A DNA stretch of 64,000 nt from Flavobacterium sp. 1355 (GTDB lineage: Bacteria > Bacteroidota > Bacteroidia > Flavobacteriales > Flavobacteriaceae), in the NCBI RefSeq assembly GCF_017833415.1, contig NZ_JAFICC010000015.1, positions 1 through 64,000 on the forward strand, given 5' to 3'. Positions 15,637 through 25,077 of this stretch are shown here, one piece after another; position 1 is the stretch's first letter, and every line of letters begins with the position of its first letter. Made by a program: the position numbers and the translations under genes. The notes under the pieces were generated by a model. That model was given only the letters and a program-made list of their open reading frames with translations, had not been told where the DNA came from and searched no databases.

Positions 15637-18600
15637 TTAGAAAGTTACGTTTAAATTAAGACCGATACTTCTCGTAGATGGTAAACCATAAATATCTACT
15701 CCTTGTAAACCTTGACCTGTACTTAATGCAATGTTTGGATCGAAAGGTGCATCTTTGTAAATAAAGAATAAGTTTCTGGCAATTAAAGAAATACTAGCAG
15801 ATTGAATAAAAGGTACAGCTTTAGGATTAAAATTATATCCAATAGACACCTCTCTTACACTTACATTTGTTGCGTCATAAATATATTCACCAGTGATACC
15901 TGCTCTTCCTCCAACTTGTGTATAATATGATTGCGCTGATACATTTGTTACTGCCACACCATCACTAGCTCTAACTGCATTCACTGCTACTCCACCTGCA
16001 TTTCTAGCATCACCTGAAGCTTTTGAAACTCCAAAAGAATCATTTTGTGCTTCCGTTAAACTCATTACATCTCCGCCAAATCGACCATCAATCAATACGT
16101 TTGCGAAGAAAGAACCGAACTTAAATGAATTTGAAAAACCTAGCATAAAGTCTGGATTAGAATTTCCAACTTCCTCAAAATCAGTTTTTTGAAAAGTTCC
16201 ATCATCATTCATTAAAATTCTTCCCTGACCGTCTTTTTTAAAGTTGATTCCTTCAATAACACCATAAGGCTTACCTTCAATCAGAGCATATCTATAGCTA
16301 TTTACGCCAGCTTCAGTTAAATTAACTCTACCTCCTAATTCAGTAGGGATTTCTTTTACCTTATTCTTGTTTTGAGAAAAATTCACTGCGGTGTCCCATG
16401 AAAACTTATCTCCTCTAATAATTCCTCCGTTTAAAACAACCTCAATACCTTTATTTTCAATACTACCTGCATTTATTCCGTAAAAATCATATCCTAGATC
16501 ATTTACCCCTGCTACTACTTGTAAATATTGATTCTTAGTTTCAGAATTGTAATAAGATACTTCAAAACCTAATCTATTATTGAACATTCTCCATTCTGTA
16601 CCAAACTCAAATTCAGATTTTAACTCCGGTTTTAATTTTTCACCTGGTCTTGGTCCTACTTTAGGATTTATTCCTGAAACTCCAGGAGCAGAGTAATAAG
16701 TTGGATTGCTTACAAAAGGATAAATATCATTACCAACTTTTGCAAATGTACCACGCACTTTACCATAAGTAATCCATTCTGGCAATGTTGTCATTTCGCT
16801 AATAAGAGCAGTCAAACCTACAGATGGATAAAAATATGGGTCTGATACTGTAGATGACCAGTCATTTCTTCCTGAAAGCTCTAAGAACAACATATCTTTA
16901 TATCCAAAAGTAGTTGTAGCAAGTACTGATTGTACTTCTCTTTGAGAATCTACTGTTTGATAATTACCAGTATTATTATTAAAATTATGAAGTGTAAACC
17001 AGTTTGCAATACCTAATCCGCCACTGATTCCAGAATCTAAAATTGTTTTATCATTTGTTATTGTATTAGTGATACTTGCACCAACATTTGCATTGAAAGA
17101 AAAATCAGTTGCAAATTTTGTATTGATTGTAGCAATTAAATCACCATAACGTTGTGTACTCAAAGAGTTTTCATTATAATACCTTCCGTTTACATGAGAA
17201 AGAGTACCTTGTGTTGTAGCATATATTTTTTTATCAAAAATACTTGTCACTCTGTTATAACTATATCTTGATGCAATGCTCAACCAATTATTTGCTTTAT
17301 ATGTTAAAGCTAATGCGCCATTAAAAAAGTCATTTTTATCTTCAGATTTATTTCTGTTAATAGCCCAATATGGATTTTGCATAATATCTCTATTAGTCAT
17401 CCAGTTTTGAGCCATTAAATTTCTGGAAGGATTATACACCTCGAAATTATTTTTATAATAATTAAAATCATTTCCTCTTGGCATTAAATAAACACCAGTC
17501 AAAGGATTAAAATAAAATCCATTTACAGGTTTATTAGCAATAGTTTGACTTGTATAATTTGCATTTGCAGTAAAAGTTAATTTATCACCAAAAAACTTAG
17601 CAGTTTGTCGAATACCAAAATTATTTTTCTTCAAACTATTCCCTGGTACAATACCTGAAGCTGATGTATTTGCATAAGAAAATGAAGTTGAAGAATTTTC
17701 AGAACCTAGAGAATATCCAACTGAAGTAATTTGTGTTGTTCCTGTATTAAAAAAGTCCTTAACATGATCTTTAGTCTTTCCTGCTGGGCCCCAAGATTCA
17801 TCTGCTCCTGGTGCAGCTATATAATCTGATTGAAATTTAGGCATATATGCAGCTTCCTCAAAAGTAGTAACGGAAGATGCAGTAATATTTGCTTTACCAC
17901 TTTTAGCTTTTTTTGATGACAGCAAAATTACACCATTTGCTCCCTGAGAACCATATAACACAGAAGCTGCCGCACCTTTAAGAACTGTCATACCTTCATA
18001 ATCATCAGGATTAACTAAAGAAATAACATCACCTCCGTCACGATTACCCCCTGCCAAACTACCAAATGAATCATTAGGCTGACCTGAACCTGAATTCAAC
18101 ATTGGGATACCATCAATAACATATAAAGGCTGACTATTCGAAATTGATGAGTTACCACGAATAACTACTTTTGTAGATCCTCCGGTACCACCAGAACTTT
18201 TCGTTACTGCAACACCGGCAATTTTACCTGCAATAGTATTAATAACGTTAGCATCTTTTACACGAGTCAACTCTTCACCTTTAAGCTCCTGAGCAGCATA
18301 AGTCAAAGATTTTCTTGTTTTCTTAATACCTAATGAAGTTACAACAACTTCATTTAAAGCATTTGATTGCGCTTGTCCCATTTTTACATTAATTGTAGCA
18401 ACATCTCCTACAACTATTGATTGTGTTTCAAGACCCACATAACTGAAAACCAATGTTTGCCCTTTTTGTGCTTCAATTGTGTAAAGTCCGTCAAAATCGG
18501 TAGTTGCACCTTTTTGACCTCCTTGTACAGCAACAGATGCCCCTGGCAACGGCATCCCATCAGAATCTGTAATAATACCTTTGACGCTTTTTACCTGAGC

Positions 18601-18654
18601 AAGCGAAACTTGCGCTGTAAAAACAATCATAAAGATTACGAAAATTTTTTTCAT
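15637..18654 (-). CDS. SusC/RagA TonB-dependent outer-membrane transporter, pair I
   Basis: This 1005-residue protein has a signal peptide (about 1-19), an N-terminal carboxypeptidase-regulatory-like domain (about 22-100), a plug with the family motif VIRGNSSISNSQPLYVIDG (about 166-185), and a 22-strand barrel ending in an aromatic residue (LNVTF). It would import chitooligosaccharides powered by TonB. It leads a gene row susC-susD-nagB-GH20. The upstream region carries the 70-bp block shared with the second susC gene, 63 bp before the start. Large SusC proteins of this kind are about 1000 residues, so it is full length. Confidence 0.95.
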   Translation of the reverse strand: MKKIFVIFMIVFTAQVSLAQVKSVKGIITDSDGMPLPGASVAVQGGQKGATTDFDGLYTIEAQKGQTLVFSYVGLETQSIVVGDVATINVKMGQAQSNALNEVVVTSLGIKKTRKSLTYAAQELKGEELTRVKDANVINTIAGKIAGVAVTKSSGGTGGSTKVVIRGNSSISNSQPLYVIDGIPMLNSGSGQPNDSFGSLAGGNRDGGDVISLVNPDDYEGMTVLKGAAASVLYGSQGANGVILLSSKKAKSGKANITASSVTTFEEAAYMPKFQSDYIAAPGADESWGPAGKTKDHVKDFFNTGTTQITSVGYSLGSENSSTSFSYANTSASGIVPGNSLKKNNFGIRQTAKFFGDKLTFTANANYTSQTIANKPVNGFYFNPLTGVYLMPRGNDFNYYKNNFEVYNPSRNLMAQNWMTNRDIMQNPYWAINRNKSEDKNDFFNGALALTYKANNWLSIASRYSYNRVTSIFDKKIYATTQGTLSHVNGRYYNENSLSTQRYGDLIATINTKFATDFSFNANVGASITNTITNDKTILDSGISGGLGIANWFTLHNFNNNTGNYQTVDSQREVQSVLATTTFGYKDMLFLELSGRNDWSSTVSDPYFYPSVGLTALISEMTTLPEWITYGKVRGTFAKVGNDIYPFVSNPTYYSAPGVSGINPKVGPRPGEKLKPELKSEFEFGTEWRMFNNRLGFEVSYYNSETKNQYLQVVAGVNDLGYDFYGINAGSIENKGIEVVLNGGIIRGDKFSWDTAVNFSQNKNKVKEIPTELGGRVNLTEAGVNSYRYALIEGKPYGVIEGINFKKDGQGRILMNDDGTFQKTDFEEVGNSNPDFMLGFSNSFKFGSFFANVLIDGRFGGDVMSLTEAQNDSFGVSKASGDARNAGGVAVNAVRASDGVAVTNVSAQSYYTQVGGRAGITGEYIYDATNVSVREVSIGYNFNPKAVPFIQSASISLIARNLFFIYKDAPFDPNIALSTGQGLQGVDIYGLPSTRSIGLNLNVTF

Positions 18655-18716
18655 GTCTATTTATTTTGTTAGTTATGGGGTAAAATTATTCTTAACGTAT
18701 TGTTAAAAAAAATAAA

Positions 18717-18788
18717 TTATACAAACGGTTATATTTTTTAAACGAACGACATTAAACATTCAATAATGTGTTTTTCGAAAACGTTTTC
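18717..18788 (-). promoter_or_regulatory. Shared regulatory block upstream of susC-I
   Basis: This aligns without gaps to 24869-24938 upstream of susC-II. On the minus strand both contain CGTTYGTTTAA and GTTTGTAT with the GTTyGT cores 21 bp apart, and AACGTTTTCG 35 bp further out. Direct repeats spaced about two helical turns apart are typical LytTR binding sites, and a LytTR regulator is encoded at 26120. In this copy the outer element is a perfect 12-bp palindrome, GAAAACGTTTTC (18777-18788). It lies 63 bp before the start codon. The rest of 18789-18973 shows no gene. Confidence 0.6.
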
Positions 18789-18973
18789 ACAATGCTTTAT
18801 GGTATCATATTTTGCAATTGATTATTAAATATTCAGTGTTTTAATATTTTTTACAAAATATTCTCAAAATCTCTAAACCTCTCTAAACATGCAGTTTACC
18901 TTAAATAAAACTTAAATTAAATTGATTTTAGAAATTTCTGGCAGTGAAGTTTTAATATCATTAATCATTTATT

Positions 18974-20002
18974 CTAATTCCCACACAATCTGGTAGTTTT
19001 GATTTTTAGTGAGGAATATTTTTTATGAATAACATCGAGTAGCGAATATTCATTGAAAGAATCTTGTGCAATTTCCCAAATCATAATTCCTCCGGTGTTT
19101 TCTGATGCAAACTCTACTTTCTGAGCAATTGTGGGTCTGCCGTTATAATAGATTTTTCCGATTTCATCCTGCTCTGCAAATTGCGTTCCGGCTTCTACAA
19201 TTTGACCAAAAGTGGAACTTGTAACAGGTGTATAGGTAAAATTATAACCATAAAAGGGTACGCCCAGCGTTAATTTTTCGCTTGGAACATTTTGCATTCT
19301 GTGCCAAAAATTAATTCCGTCTTTTGCAAACTGCAAAGAACTATGCTGTTCGGCCTTATCTGGTGTCCACGGTCCTGTACTATCATATGCCATTATGTTT
19401 ATAAAATCAAAAGCATTTAATGCCTCTGAGTTTATATTTTCGAAACGGGTATTATTAGGCAATGCAGCTGTCATAATTTTTTTATGCTCAGATAATATTT
19501 TTTTTAATTCTACTACAAAACCACTATAGCCAATCGTTACTGCATTCCATTCTAAATCGACATCAACGCCGTCTAATTTATGAAGGTTAACAAAATTGAG
19601 GATGTTTTGAATATAAGCTGGTCTATTTTCAGGTTTATCAATTAAGAAAGACCAGTTCGAAGCCTGCTCTTCTGAAATAACACCGCCTGCAAGCGAAATA
19701 CATATTACAATATTTGGATTAACTGACTTTGCGTACGTGATAACTCCATCAATATCTCCATTAAAAATTATATTTCCATCTTTATCCGGATTAGCAAAAG
19801 CAATATTCAGATGTGTTAATTTACAAAACTGAATTGAAGATATTTTGTCGAAATTATCCGTTGATAGGTATCCGACAACGCGGGCATTTTTTGTTTTTGA
19901 TTCCGTATCACTATCTGTCTCTTTTTGATTTGTACAGCTGTAAACTGAAACCAGGGAACATATATAAAAAAGGATGCCTAATAAGGCTTTATTTTTTATC
20001 AT
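18974..20002 (-). CDS. chiB: Surface or periplasmic GH18 chitinase lipoprotein (ChiB-like)
   Basis: This 342-residue protein has a lipobox ending VYSC (Cys23) followed by a Ser/Thr/Asp-rich linker (TNQKETDSDTESKTK). It is a single GH18 barrel (about 40-330) with the catalytic motif DGVDVDLEW (Asp144, Asp147, Asp149, acid Glu151). It would cleave soluble or surface-bound chitooligomers near the SusCD complexes. It follows susD-II by about 85 bp. A perfect 13-bp inverted repeat encloses its start codon. The symbol follows the name I recall for the F. johnsoniae homologue. Confidence 0.92.
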   Translation of the reverse strand: MIKNKALLGILFYICSLVSVYSCTNQKETDSDTESKTKNARVVGYLSTDNFDKISSIQFCKLTHLNIAFANPDKDGNIIFNGDIDGVITYAKSVNPNIVICISLAGGVISEEQASNWSFLIDKPENRPAYIQNILNFVNLHKLDGVDVDLEWNAVTIGYSGFVVELKKILSEHKKIMTAALPNNTRFENINSEALNAFDFINIMAYDSTGPWTPDKAEQHSSLQFAKDGINFWHRMQNVPSEKLTLGVPFYGYNFTYTPVTSSTFGQIVEAGTQFAEQDEIGKIYYNGRPTIAQKVEFASENTGGIMIWEIAQDSFNEYSLLDVIHKKYSSLKIKTTRLCGN

Positions 20003-20067
20003 AATTTTGAATTTTAAACTTGTTGTTTTTAATTTTAATTAGATTGAAATAATACCTTATTAGGCAT
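19974..20067. promoter_or_regulatory. 13-bp inverted repeat enclosing the chiB start codon
   Basis: ATGCCTAATAAGG (19974-19986) inside codons 6-10 of chiB is perfectly complementary to CCTTATTAGGCAT (20055-20067) in the susD-II/chiB gap. In the mRNA this would place the start codon and ribosome-binding region in a 68-nt loop. It could tune chiB translation or act as a transcript end for susCD-II. There is no T-run beyond the second arm. Confidence 0.5.
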
Positions 20068-20086
20068 AACTTTTATTTTAGGGGCT

Positions 20087-21604
20087 TTAATTTACATCCC
20101 ACCAAACTTTTCCAAGCCAATCATTTGTTCCTCCTAATCTTGCAACAGCCTCCTGATAATTTGCCGTGTTTTTCTGCATTTCATCATTTGGATAATACAA
20201 ACGTGTTGGTGTAACTCCTCCTGTCTCAGAATCGGGATTTGTAATTGGCAATAAATGAGGAAATCCTGTTCTTCTCCAGTTTGAATAGGCTTCTATACTA
20301 TTAAATAAATAAGTTACCCATAGTTGTGTCGCTATTTGTTCTTTTTCTGTACCTGCTGCAAGAGGTTTTGCAGATAGGTAAGTATTTATATTGGCCTGAC
20401 TTGCAGCCGGAGCACCATAAATTTCTAATTGTTTTATTCCTGCTTCTACTCCTTTTTGATAATAATCAGCGGCAGAACCAGAAACCCAGCCTCTAAAGGC
20501 TGCTTCGGCCAGCAACAATTGTGTTTCTGAATAACTCACATGTAAAAAAGGAGTTGTTCTCAGTTTTATATAAGGCTGAATACCAGAGGCTGCATTAGAA
20601 CCTCCCGGAATCTCCCATCTAAAAGTTCCCGGAGGAATGCCTTCATATAATTCTTCTCCCGGTGCAACTGGTCCCCAATTTACACTTCCTGTTTTTGGAG
20701 TGGCAATCATTGTTAATCTTGGATCTCCGTTATCTCTCAAATAATCTATAAGCAAGGAGCTGAAATGATCTCCGTGTTCATCTCCAATAAACCCGTAAGA
20801 CAATCCATTTCCTCTAAAATCCAGTGAAGCAGGATTATCATTAAAGGGAAAATCTAAATGATGCATGATACAATTATCTTCATTACTTTCAAAAACACCA
20901 TTCTGTAACGCTATTTTTGCTTGTTTTTCTGCTTCTGCAGGGCTTACTTCAGAAATTCTCATAGCCAGACGCAAACGCATGCTATTGGCTAGTTTTTTCC
21001 ATTTTGAAATATCTCCATTATAGAACAAATCACCTTTTATAGCACCTCCTCCGGCATTTAACTGAACAAATGCTTCTTGTAACTGGGCAAAAAAGGCATT
21101 ATATATATCTTCCTGTTTGTCGTATTTAGGTGTTACAATTCCTTTCGAGAAACCCAGACCAGCTTCAGAATAAGGAACATCACCGTATAAATCTGTTAAA
21201 CGCTGTGCAATCATAACCTTCATGATTTTGGCTACAGCATTCATATTACCTGCCGCAGGATCTGCACTTGTTTTCTCAAGAATATCTACAATACTTTTCA
21301 TTTCGTTAGCATACACATTTCTCCATAGAGCTGTTGCATATTCATCAACTTTTTTGAATTTGCTTCCGTATTCTGTAACTGCCCACGAGCCGGCATAATG
21401 CTGCACGAAACCTCCGGAATATATCAGATTAGTTCTGTGCTGATAGTAACCATCACCAGACATACACAATTGTGTAAATGTAAGTTGACCCGCAGGATTT
21501 GGAGATAACGCAACAGGGTCTTTCTCCAGCTCGTCAAAATTTTCGGTACAGCCAACCATTGCAAACAGGAACAGTATAGCTATTAATATTTGTTTAAATT
21601 TCAT
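20087..21604 (-). CDS. SusD-like surface lipoprotein, pair II
   Basis: This 505-residue lipoprotein has a lipobox ending AMVGC followed by TENFDELEKDP, typical of SusD-like proteins. Family features include the RLAMRISEV helix region and the C-terminal W-rich end (GKVWWDVN). It starts 11 bp after the susC-II stop codon and precedes chiB. It should bind chitin oligomers on the cell surface as partner of the adjacent SusC. The pair is clearly diverged from pair I, so the two may handle different chain lengths; that is inference. Confidence 0.93.
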   Translation of the reverse strand: MKFKQILIAILFLFAMVGCTENFDELEKDPVALSPNPAGQLTFTQLCMSGDGYYQHRTNLIYSGGFVQHYAGSWAVTEYGSKFKKVDEYATALWRNVYANEMKSIVDILEKTSADPAAGNMNAVAKIMKVMIAQRLTDLYGDVPYSEAGLGFSKGIVTPKYDKQEDIYNAFFAQLQEAFVQLNAGGGAIKGDLFYNGDISKWKKLANSMRLRLAMRISEVSPAEAEKQAKIALQNGVFESNEDNCIMHHLDFPFNDNPASLDFRGNGLSYGFIGDEHGDHFSSLLIDYLRDNGDPRLTMIATPKTGSVNWGPVAPGEELYEGIPPGTFRWEIPGGSNAASGIQPYIKLRTTPFLHVSYSETQLLLAEAAFRGWVSGSAADYYQKGVEAGIKQLEIYGAPAASQANINTYLSAKPLAAGTEKEQIATQLWVTYLFNSIEAYSNWRRTGFPHLLPITNPDSETGGVTPTRLYYPNDEMQKNTANYQEAVARLGGTNDWLGKVWWDVN

Positions 21605-21615
21605 AATTTCTTTTT

Positions 21616-24600
21616 TTAGAATGTAACTTTAAGATTAAAACCATATGATCTTCTAAATGGTAAAGAACCATATTCAAAACCTTGACCGTTTCCAGATGTA
21701 TACATAGACTCAGGATCAACGTTTGGCAAATCTTTATTAAAAGTCAATAGATTTCTTGCGAATGCAGAAACATAAATTGAGTTAATTTTTGCTCCGCCGT
21801 AAACACTTTTAGGTATAGTATATCCTAAACTTACTTCTCTTAATTTTACATAAGAAGCATCATAGATAAATGGCGCAGGGGTATTATTAAAAACAGTGTT
21901 CCAATAATCTTGCGGATTTACCGGTTTTGTGTTTTGTACATACACCGGATTAGCAGCTGTTCCTGTATTCACAACTCCGCTTGCTACATAACCCGCAGTT
22001 GGTATCCAGGTAGCCTGACTAAAGTTAGGATCGTTTGCAACCGCATCTGCTCTTGCAGCATTATAAGCATCTCTTCCCTCTGTGGTAATATCCAAAAGTC
22101 CTTTTTGTGCTGCAAGTGAGTTTGTCATAGAATAAACATCCATTCCGAATTTCATATCAATAAGGAATTGAAACGTAATTCCTTTATAAGACAGACGATT
22201 TGTTAAACCGGCTGACCAATCAGGAAGACCTTTTCCTAATTCGACTTTATTTTCTGTAAATAAAGGAAGACCATTTGCTCCAATAATCACTTCTCCCGAT
22301 TCTGTTTTCTGAAAATCTTTACCAATAATAGTTCCGTATTGACCGCCTACTTGTGCTACGATAGCAGCTCCTGCCCAACGGGCTTCTGAGATAGTATATG
22401 TATTAATAGCGGGATGTAAAGAAAGGATAGAGTTTTTATTCTTAGAAAAGTTCAAATCAATTCCCCATTCAAAATTCTTTGTTTTGATTGGTGTACCAGA
22501 CAAAAATATCTCAATACCTTCGTTTCTTAATTCTCCTGCATTTACAGAAATAAATTCGTAACCAGACGTAGCAGATGAAGGTAAATCAATAGTCTGATCA
22601 GCTGTATCTTCACGGTATACTGTTATATCTGCTTTTAATCTGTTTTTAAAGAAAGAAGTTTCAAGACCAAATTCAATTCCGGTTTTAGACTGATAAGTTA
22701 AATCAGGATTTGGTGCCGATGTGTTTTTAATATTTACAACGCTTCCTCCATTATAAGAAGAATAAGTAGTATAATTCAAAGCATTTTTATAAGCTCCGGG
22801 TGCATTAGAAACTTGTGCCCATGACGCTCTGAATTTTCCATAAGAGAAAGTATCATTCTGAATGCCAAAAGCATCAGAGAAAATAAAACCTAATGAAGCT
22901 GCTGGGTAGAAAGCATCTTTATTGATGACACTAAACCAGTCATTTCTACCTGTAAACTCTGCATAAAGATAACCTTTGTAATCAAATTTTGCTGAACCAT
23001 AAACCGAATTTGTTCTTGTTTTGGTCTCAACCGGCGGATTTTCTGTCTGAGTAGAAAAGTTACTGATATATTCTGTTCCAGGCTCAATAATGTTGGTACC
23101 GAATCTTGAATTTTGCTCTCTTCTAAAGTCTCTTCTGCTTGTGCCTAAGATACCTGAAAAAGTAAAATCGGCAGCTAATTTAATATCACTTAAGGTTGCG
23201 ATAAAATCTGTATTCATTTCAGAAACAGAAATATTCTCCAGACCAAGATAACCATTATCTCTTCCCGGCCATGTGCTTCCCGCTGCCATAAAATCTTTAG
23301 ACCCAAAAGTATAGGTATCTAAACCAGTTCTAAAAGTTAAACCTAACCATCTTTGCAGCTGATAAGTTCCCGTCACATTTCCCGTAAAACGGTTTTTCTT
23401 AGATGCATTATGGTTTTCATTTACAACCCAATACGGATTCAGTAAATAAACATTATTATTCCATTGATACATAGAACCATTTTCTGGATTTTGCGCATTT
23501 TTCAACCAGGCCTGATCAATGTTTGGTGCTAATCCGCTTAAGGAATATCCAACGTTATTTGGAGAATCTCCTAAACCCGGTCTGTTATTGGCAGTTTCAA
23601 CCATATAATTTACGTTAGCATCCAAAGTAAATTTTTCTGATTTTAAAGTTGCATTTAAAGTTGCATTATTTCTTTCTAAACCCGAATTAGGAATTACATC
23701 ATCATTTTTTAGATTATTAAAACCAAAACGAACAAACGCATTCTCACTTCCGCCTGAAAGCGCAACTCCATTAGTCATTGTAACTCCGGTTCTAAAAAAA
23801 TCCTGAATGTTATTATCAACTTTAGCATAAGGTCTCATTGACCCATCAAATATCTTAACCTGCTGCCCTACAGTTTCAGAAAATTTTGGTCCCCATGCAT
23901 TTGTAGTGTATCCATAAATTTCAGACGGAGCTTTTGTAGGGTCTGGCAAAATTCCGTTAGAACCTGTTCCATAATCCGTTTGATAATCGTTGTATTTTGC
24001 ATTTACTCTGTCAAAGCTTACACCGCTTGTTAATTCTACCTGAAGTTTTCCTTTGCTGCCTTTTTTAGTGGTAATTAAAATTACACCATTTAACGCTCTG
24101 GAACCATACAAAGCAGCCGCTGCTGCTCCTTTTAGTACTGTTAAACTTTCGATGTCATTTGGATTGATACTTGAGATACCGTCTCCGCTGTCTCTTCCGT
24201 CAAACCATTTACTCGTAGCCGAACTGTCATTAGACAAACCTGTATTATCTATCGGCACCCCGTCTACAATATAAAGAGGCTGATTATTCTCACCTATGCT
24301 CGAAATACCTCTAATAATCACTCTTGTACTTCCCCCCGCACCTGTAGCAGGAATAGAAACATCAACACCGGCAATTTTACCAGAAAGTGCAGTTGCAACG
24401 TTGGTAGTAATCACTTTATTCAATTGATCACCTTTTACATCTTGTACTGCATAACCCAGCTCTTTTTTCTGTCTTTTGATACCCAATGCCGTTACAACAA
24501 CTTCATCTAAATTTTGAGTATCTTCTGCAAGTACTACATTTAACTGAGCGGAATCACCTACAGTTACAGTTTTAGTTTTAATTCCGATGTATGAAAATAT

Positions 24601-24804
24601 CAAAACATTTCCTTTGGATGCTTCGATTACATACACTCCATCATAATCAGTTTGAGTTGCTTTTGCTGTTCCCTGAATAAGTACAGTAACTCCTGGTAGC
24701 GGCAATCCATTTTGATCGCTTACCACTCCTTTGATACTCTTTACCTGCGCAAACGTGGCTAAGGAAGTAAAGAATACCAAACAGATTAACACAATTTGTT
24801 TCAT
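21616..24804 (-). CDS. SusC/RagA TonB-dependent outer-membrane transporter, pair II
   Basis: This 1062-residue protein starts at the ATG at 24804 (MKQIVLICLVFF); an ATG three codons earlier (24813) is possible. It has a signal peptide (to about 19), a carboxypeptidase-regulatory-like domain (about 22-100), a plug with RVIIRGISSIGENNQPLYIV and a barrel ending LKVTF. It heads the row susC-susD-chiB. The 70-bp block shared with susC-I lies 65 bp upstream. A short leader motif AACTAACAAAA just before the start is also shared by both susC genes. It probably imports chitooligosaccharides. Confidence 0.95.
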   Translation of the reverse strand: MKQIVLICLVFFTSLATFAQVKSIKGVVSDQNGLPLPGVTVLIQGTAKATQTDYDGVYVIEASKGNVLIFSYIGIKTKTVTVGDSAQLNVVLAEDTQNLDEVVVTALGIKRQKKELGYAVQDVKGDQLNKVITTNVATALSGKIAGVDVSIPATGAGGSTRVIIRGISSIGENNQPLYIVDGVPIDNTGLSNDSSATSKWFDGRDSGDGISSINPNDIESLTVLKGAAAAALYGSRALNGVILITTKKGSKGKLQVELTSGVSFDRVNAKYNDYQTDYGTGSNGILPDPTKAPSEIYGYTTNAWGPKFSETVGQQVKIFDGSMRPYAKVDNNIQDFFRTGVTMTNGVALSGGSENAFVRFGFNNLKNDDVIPNSGLERNNATLNATLKSEKFTLDANVNYMVETANNRPGLGDSPNNVGYSLSGLAPNIDQAWLKNAQNPENGSMYQWNNNVYLLNPYWVVNENHNASKKNRFTGNVTGTYQLQRWLGLTFRTGLDTYTFGSKDFMAAGSTWPGRDNGYLGLENISVSEMNTDFIATLSDIKLAADFTFSGILGTSRRDFRREQNSRFGTNIIEPGTEYISNFSTQTENPPVETKTRTNSVYGSAKFDYKGYLYAEFTGRNDWFSVINKDAFYPAASLGFIFSDAFGIQNDTFSYGKFRASWAQVSNAPGAYKNALNYTTYSSYNGGSVVNIKNTSAPNPDLTYQSKTGIEFGLETSFFKNRLKADITVYREDTADQTIDLPSSATSGYEFISVNAGELRNEGIEIFLSGTPIKTKNFEWGIDLNFSKNKNSILSLHPAINTYTISEARWAGAAIVAQVGGQYGTIIGKDFQKTESGEVIIGANGLPLFTENKVELGKGLPDWSAGLTNRLSYKGITFQFLIDMKFGMDVYSMTNSLAAQKGLLDITTEGRDAYNAARADAVANDPNFSQATWIPTAGYVASGVVNTGTAANPVYVQNTKPVNPQDYWNTVFNNTPAPFIYDASYVKLREVSLGYTIPKSVYGGAKINSIYVSAFARNLLTFNKDLPNVDPESMYTSGNGQGFEYGSLPFRRSYGFNLKVTF

Positions 24805-24868
24805 TATTGTCATGGTTTTGTTAGTTAAGCGATAAAAATATTGTTAAAATTAACATAAATAAAATATT

Positions 24869-24938
24869 TTATACAAACTACTCAAAAACTTAAACAAACG
24901 ACACAAAACAATCAACATTATGTTTTACGAAAACGTTC
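24869..24938 (-). promoter_or_regulatory. Shared regulatory block upstream of susC-II
   Basis: This is the ungapped counterpart of 18717-18786. The minus strand has TCGTTTGTTT and TAGTTTGTAT with the GTTTGT cores exactly 21 bp apart, and AACGTTTTCG 35 bp beyond. It sits between susC-II and the divergent sensor kinase gene, so it could serve both directions. It is a candidate LytTR response-regulator site. Confidence 0.6.
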
Positions 24939-25077
24939 TACCCGAAAAATAAGATACCGTTTCTCTTTTTTTTCAAAATTTTATTCAAAAGAATTGTGTT
25001 TTACCAACTAATTGTTTAAAGTTGCATAATCTTTATAAAAAAGGCTCAAACAGTCCCTTAATTCATCAAAATCGAAG

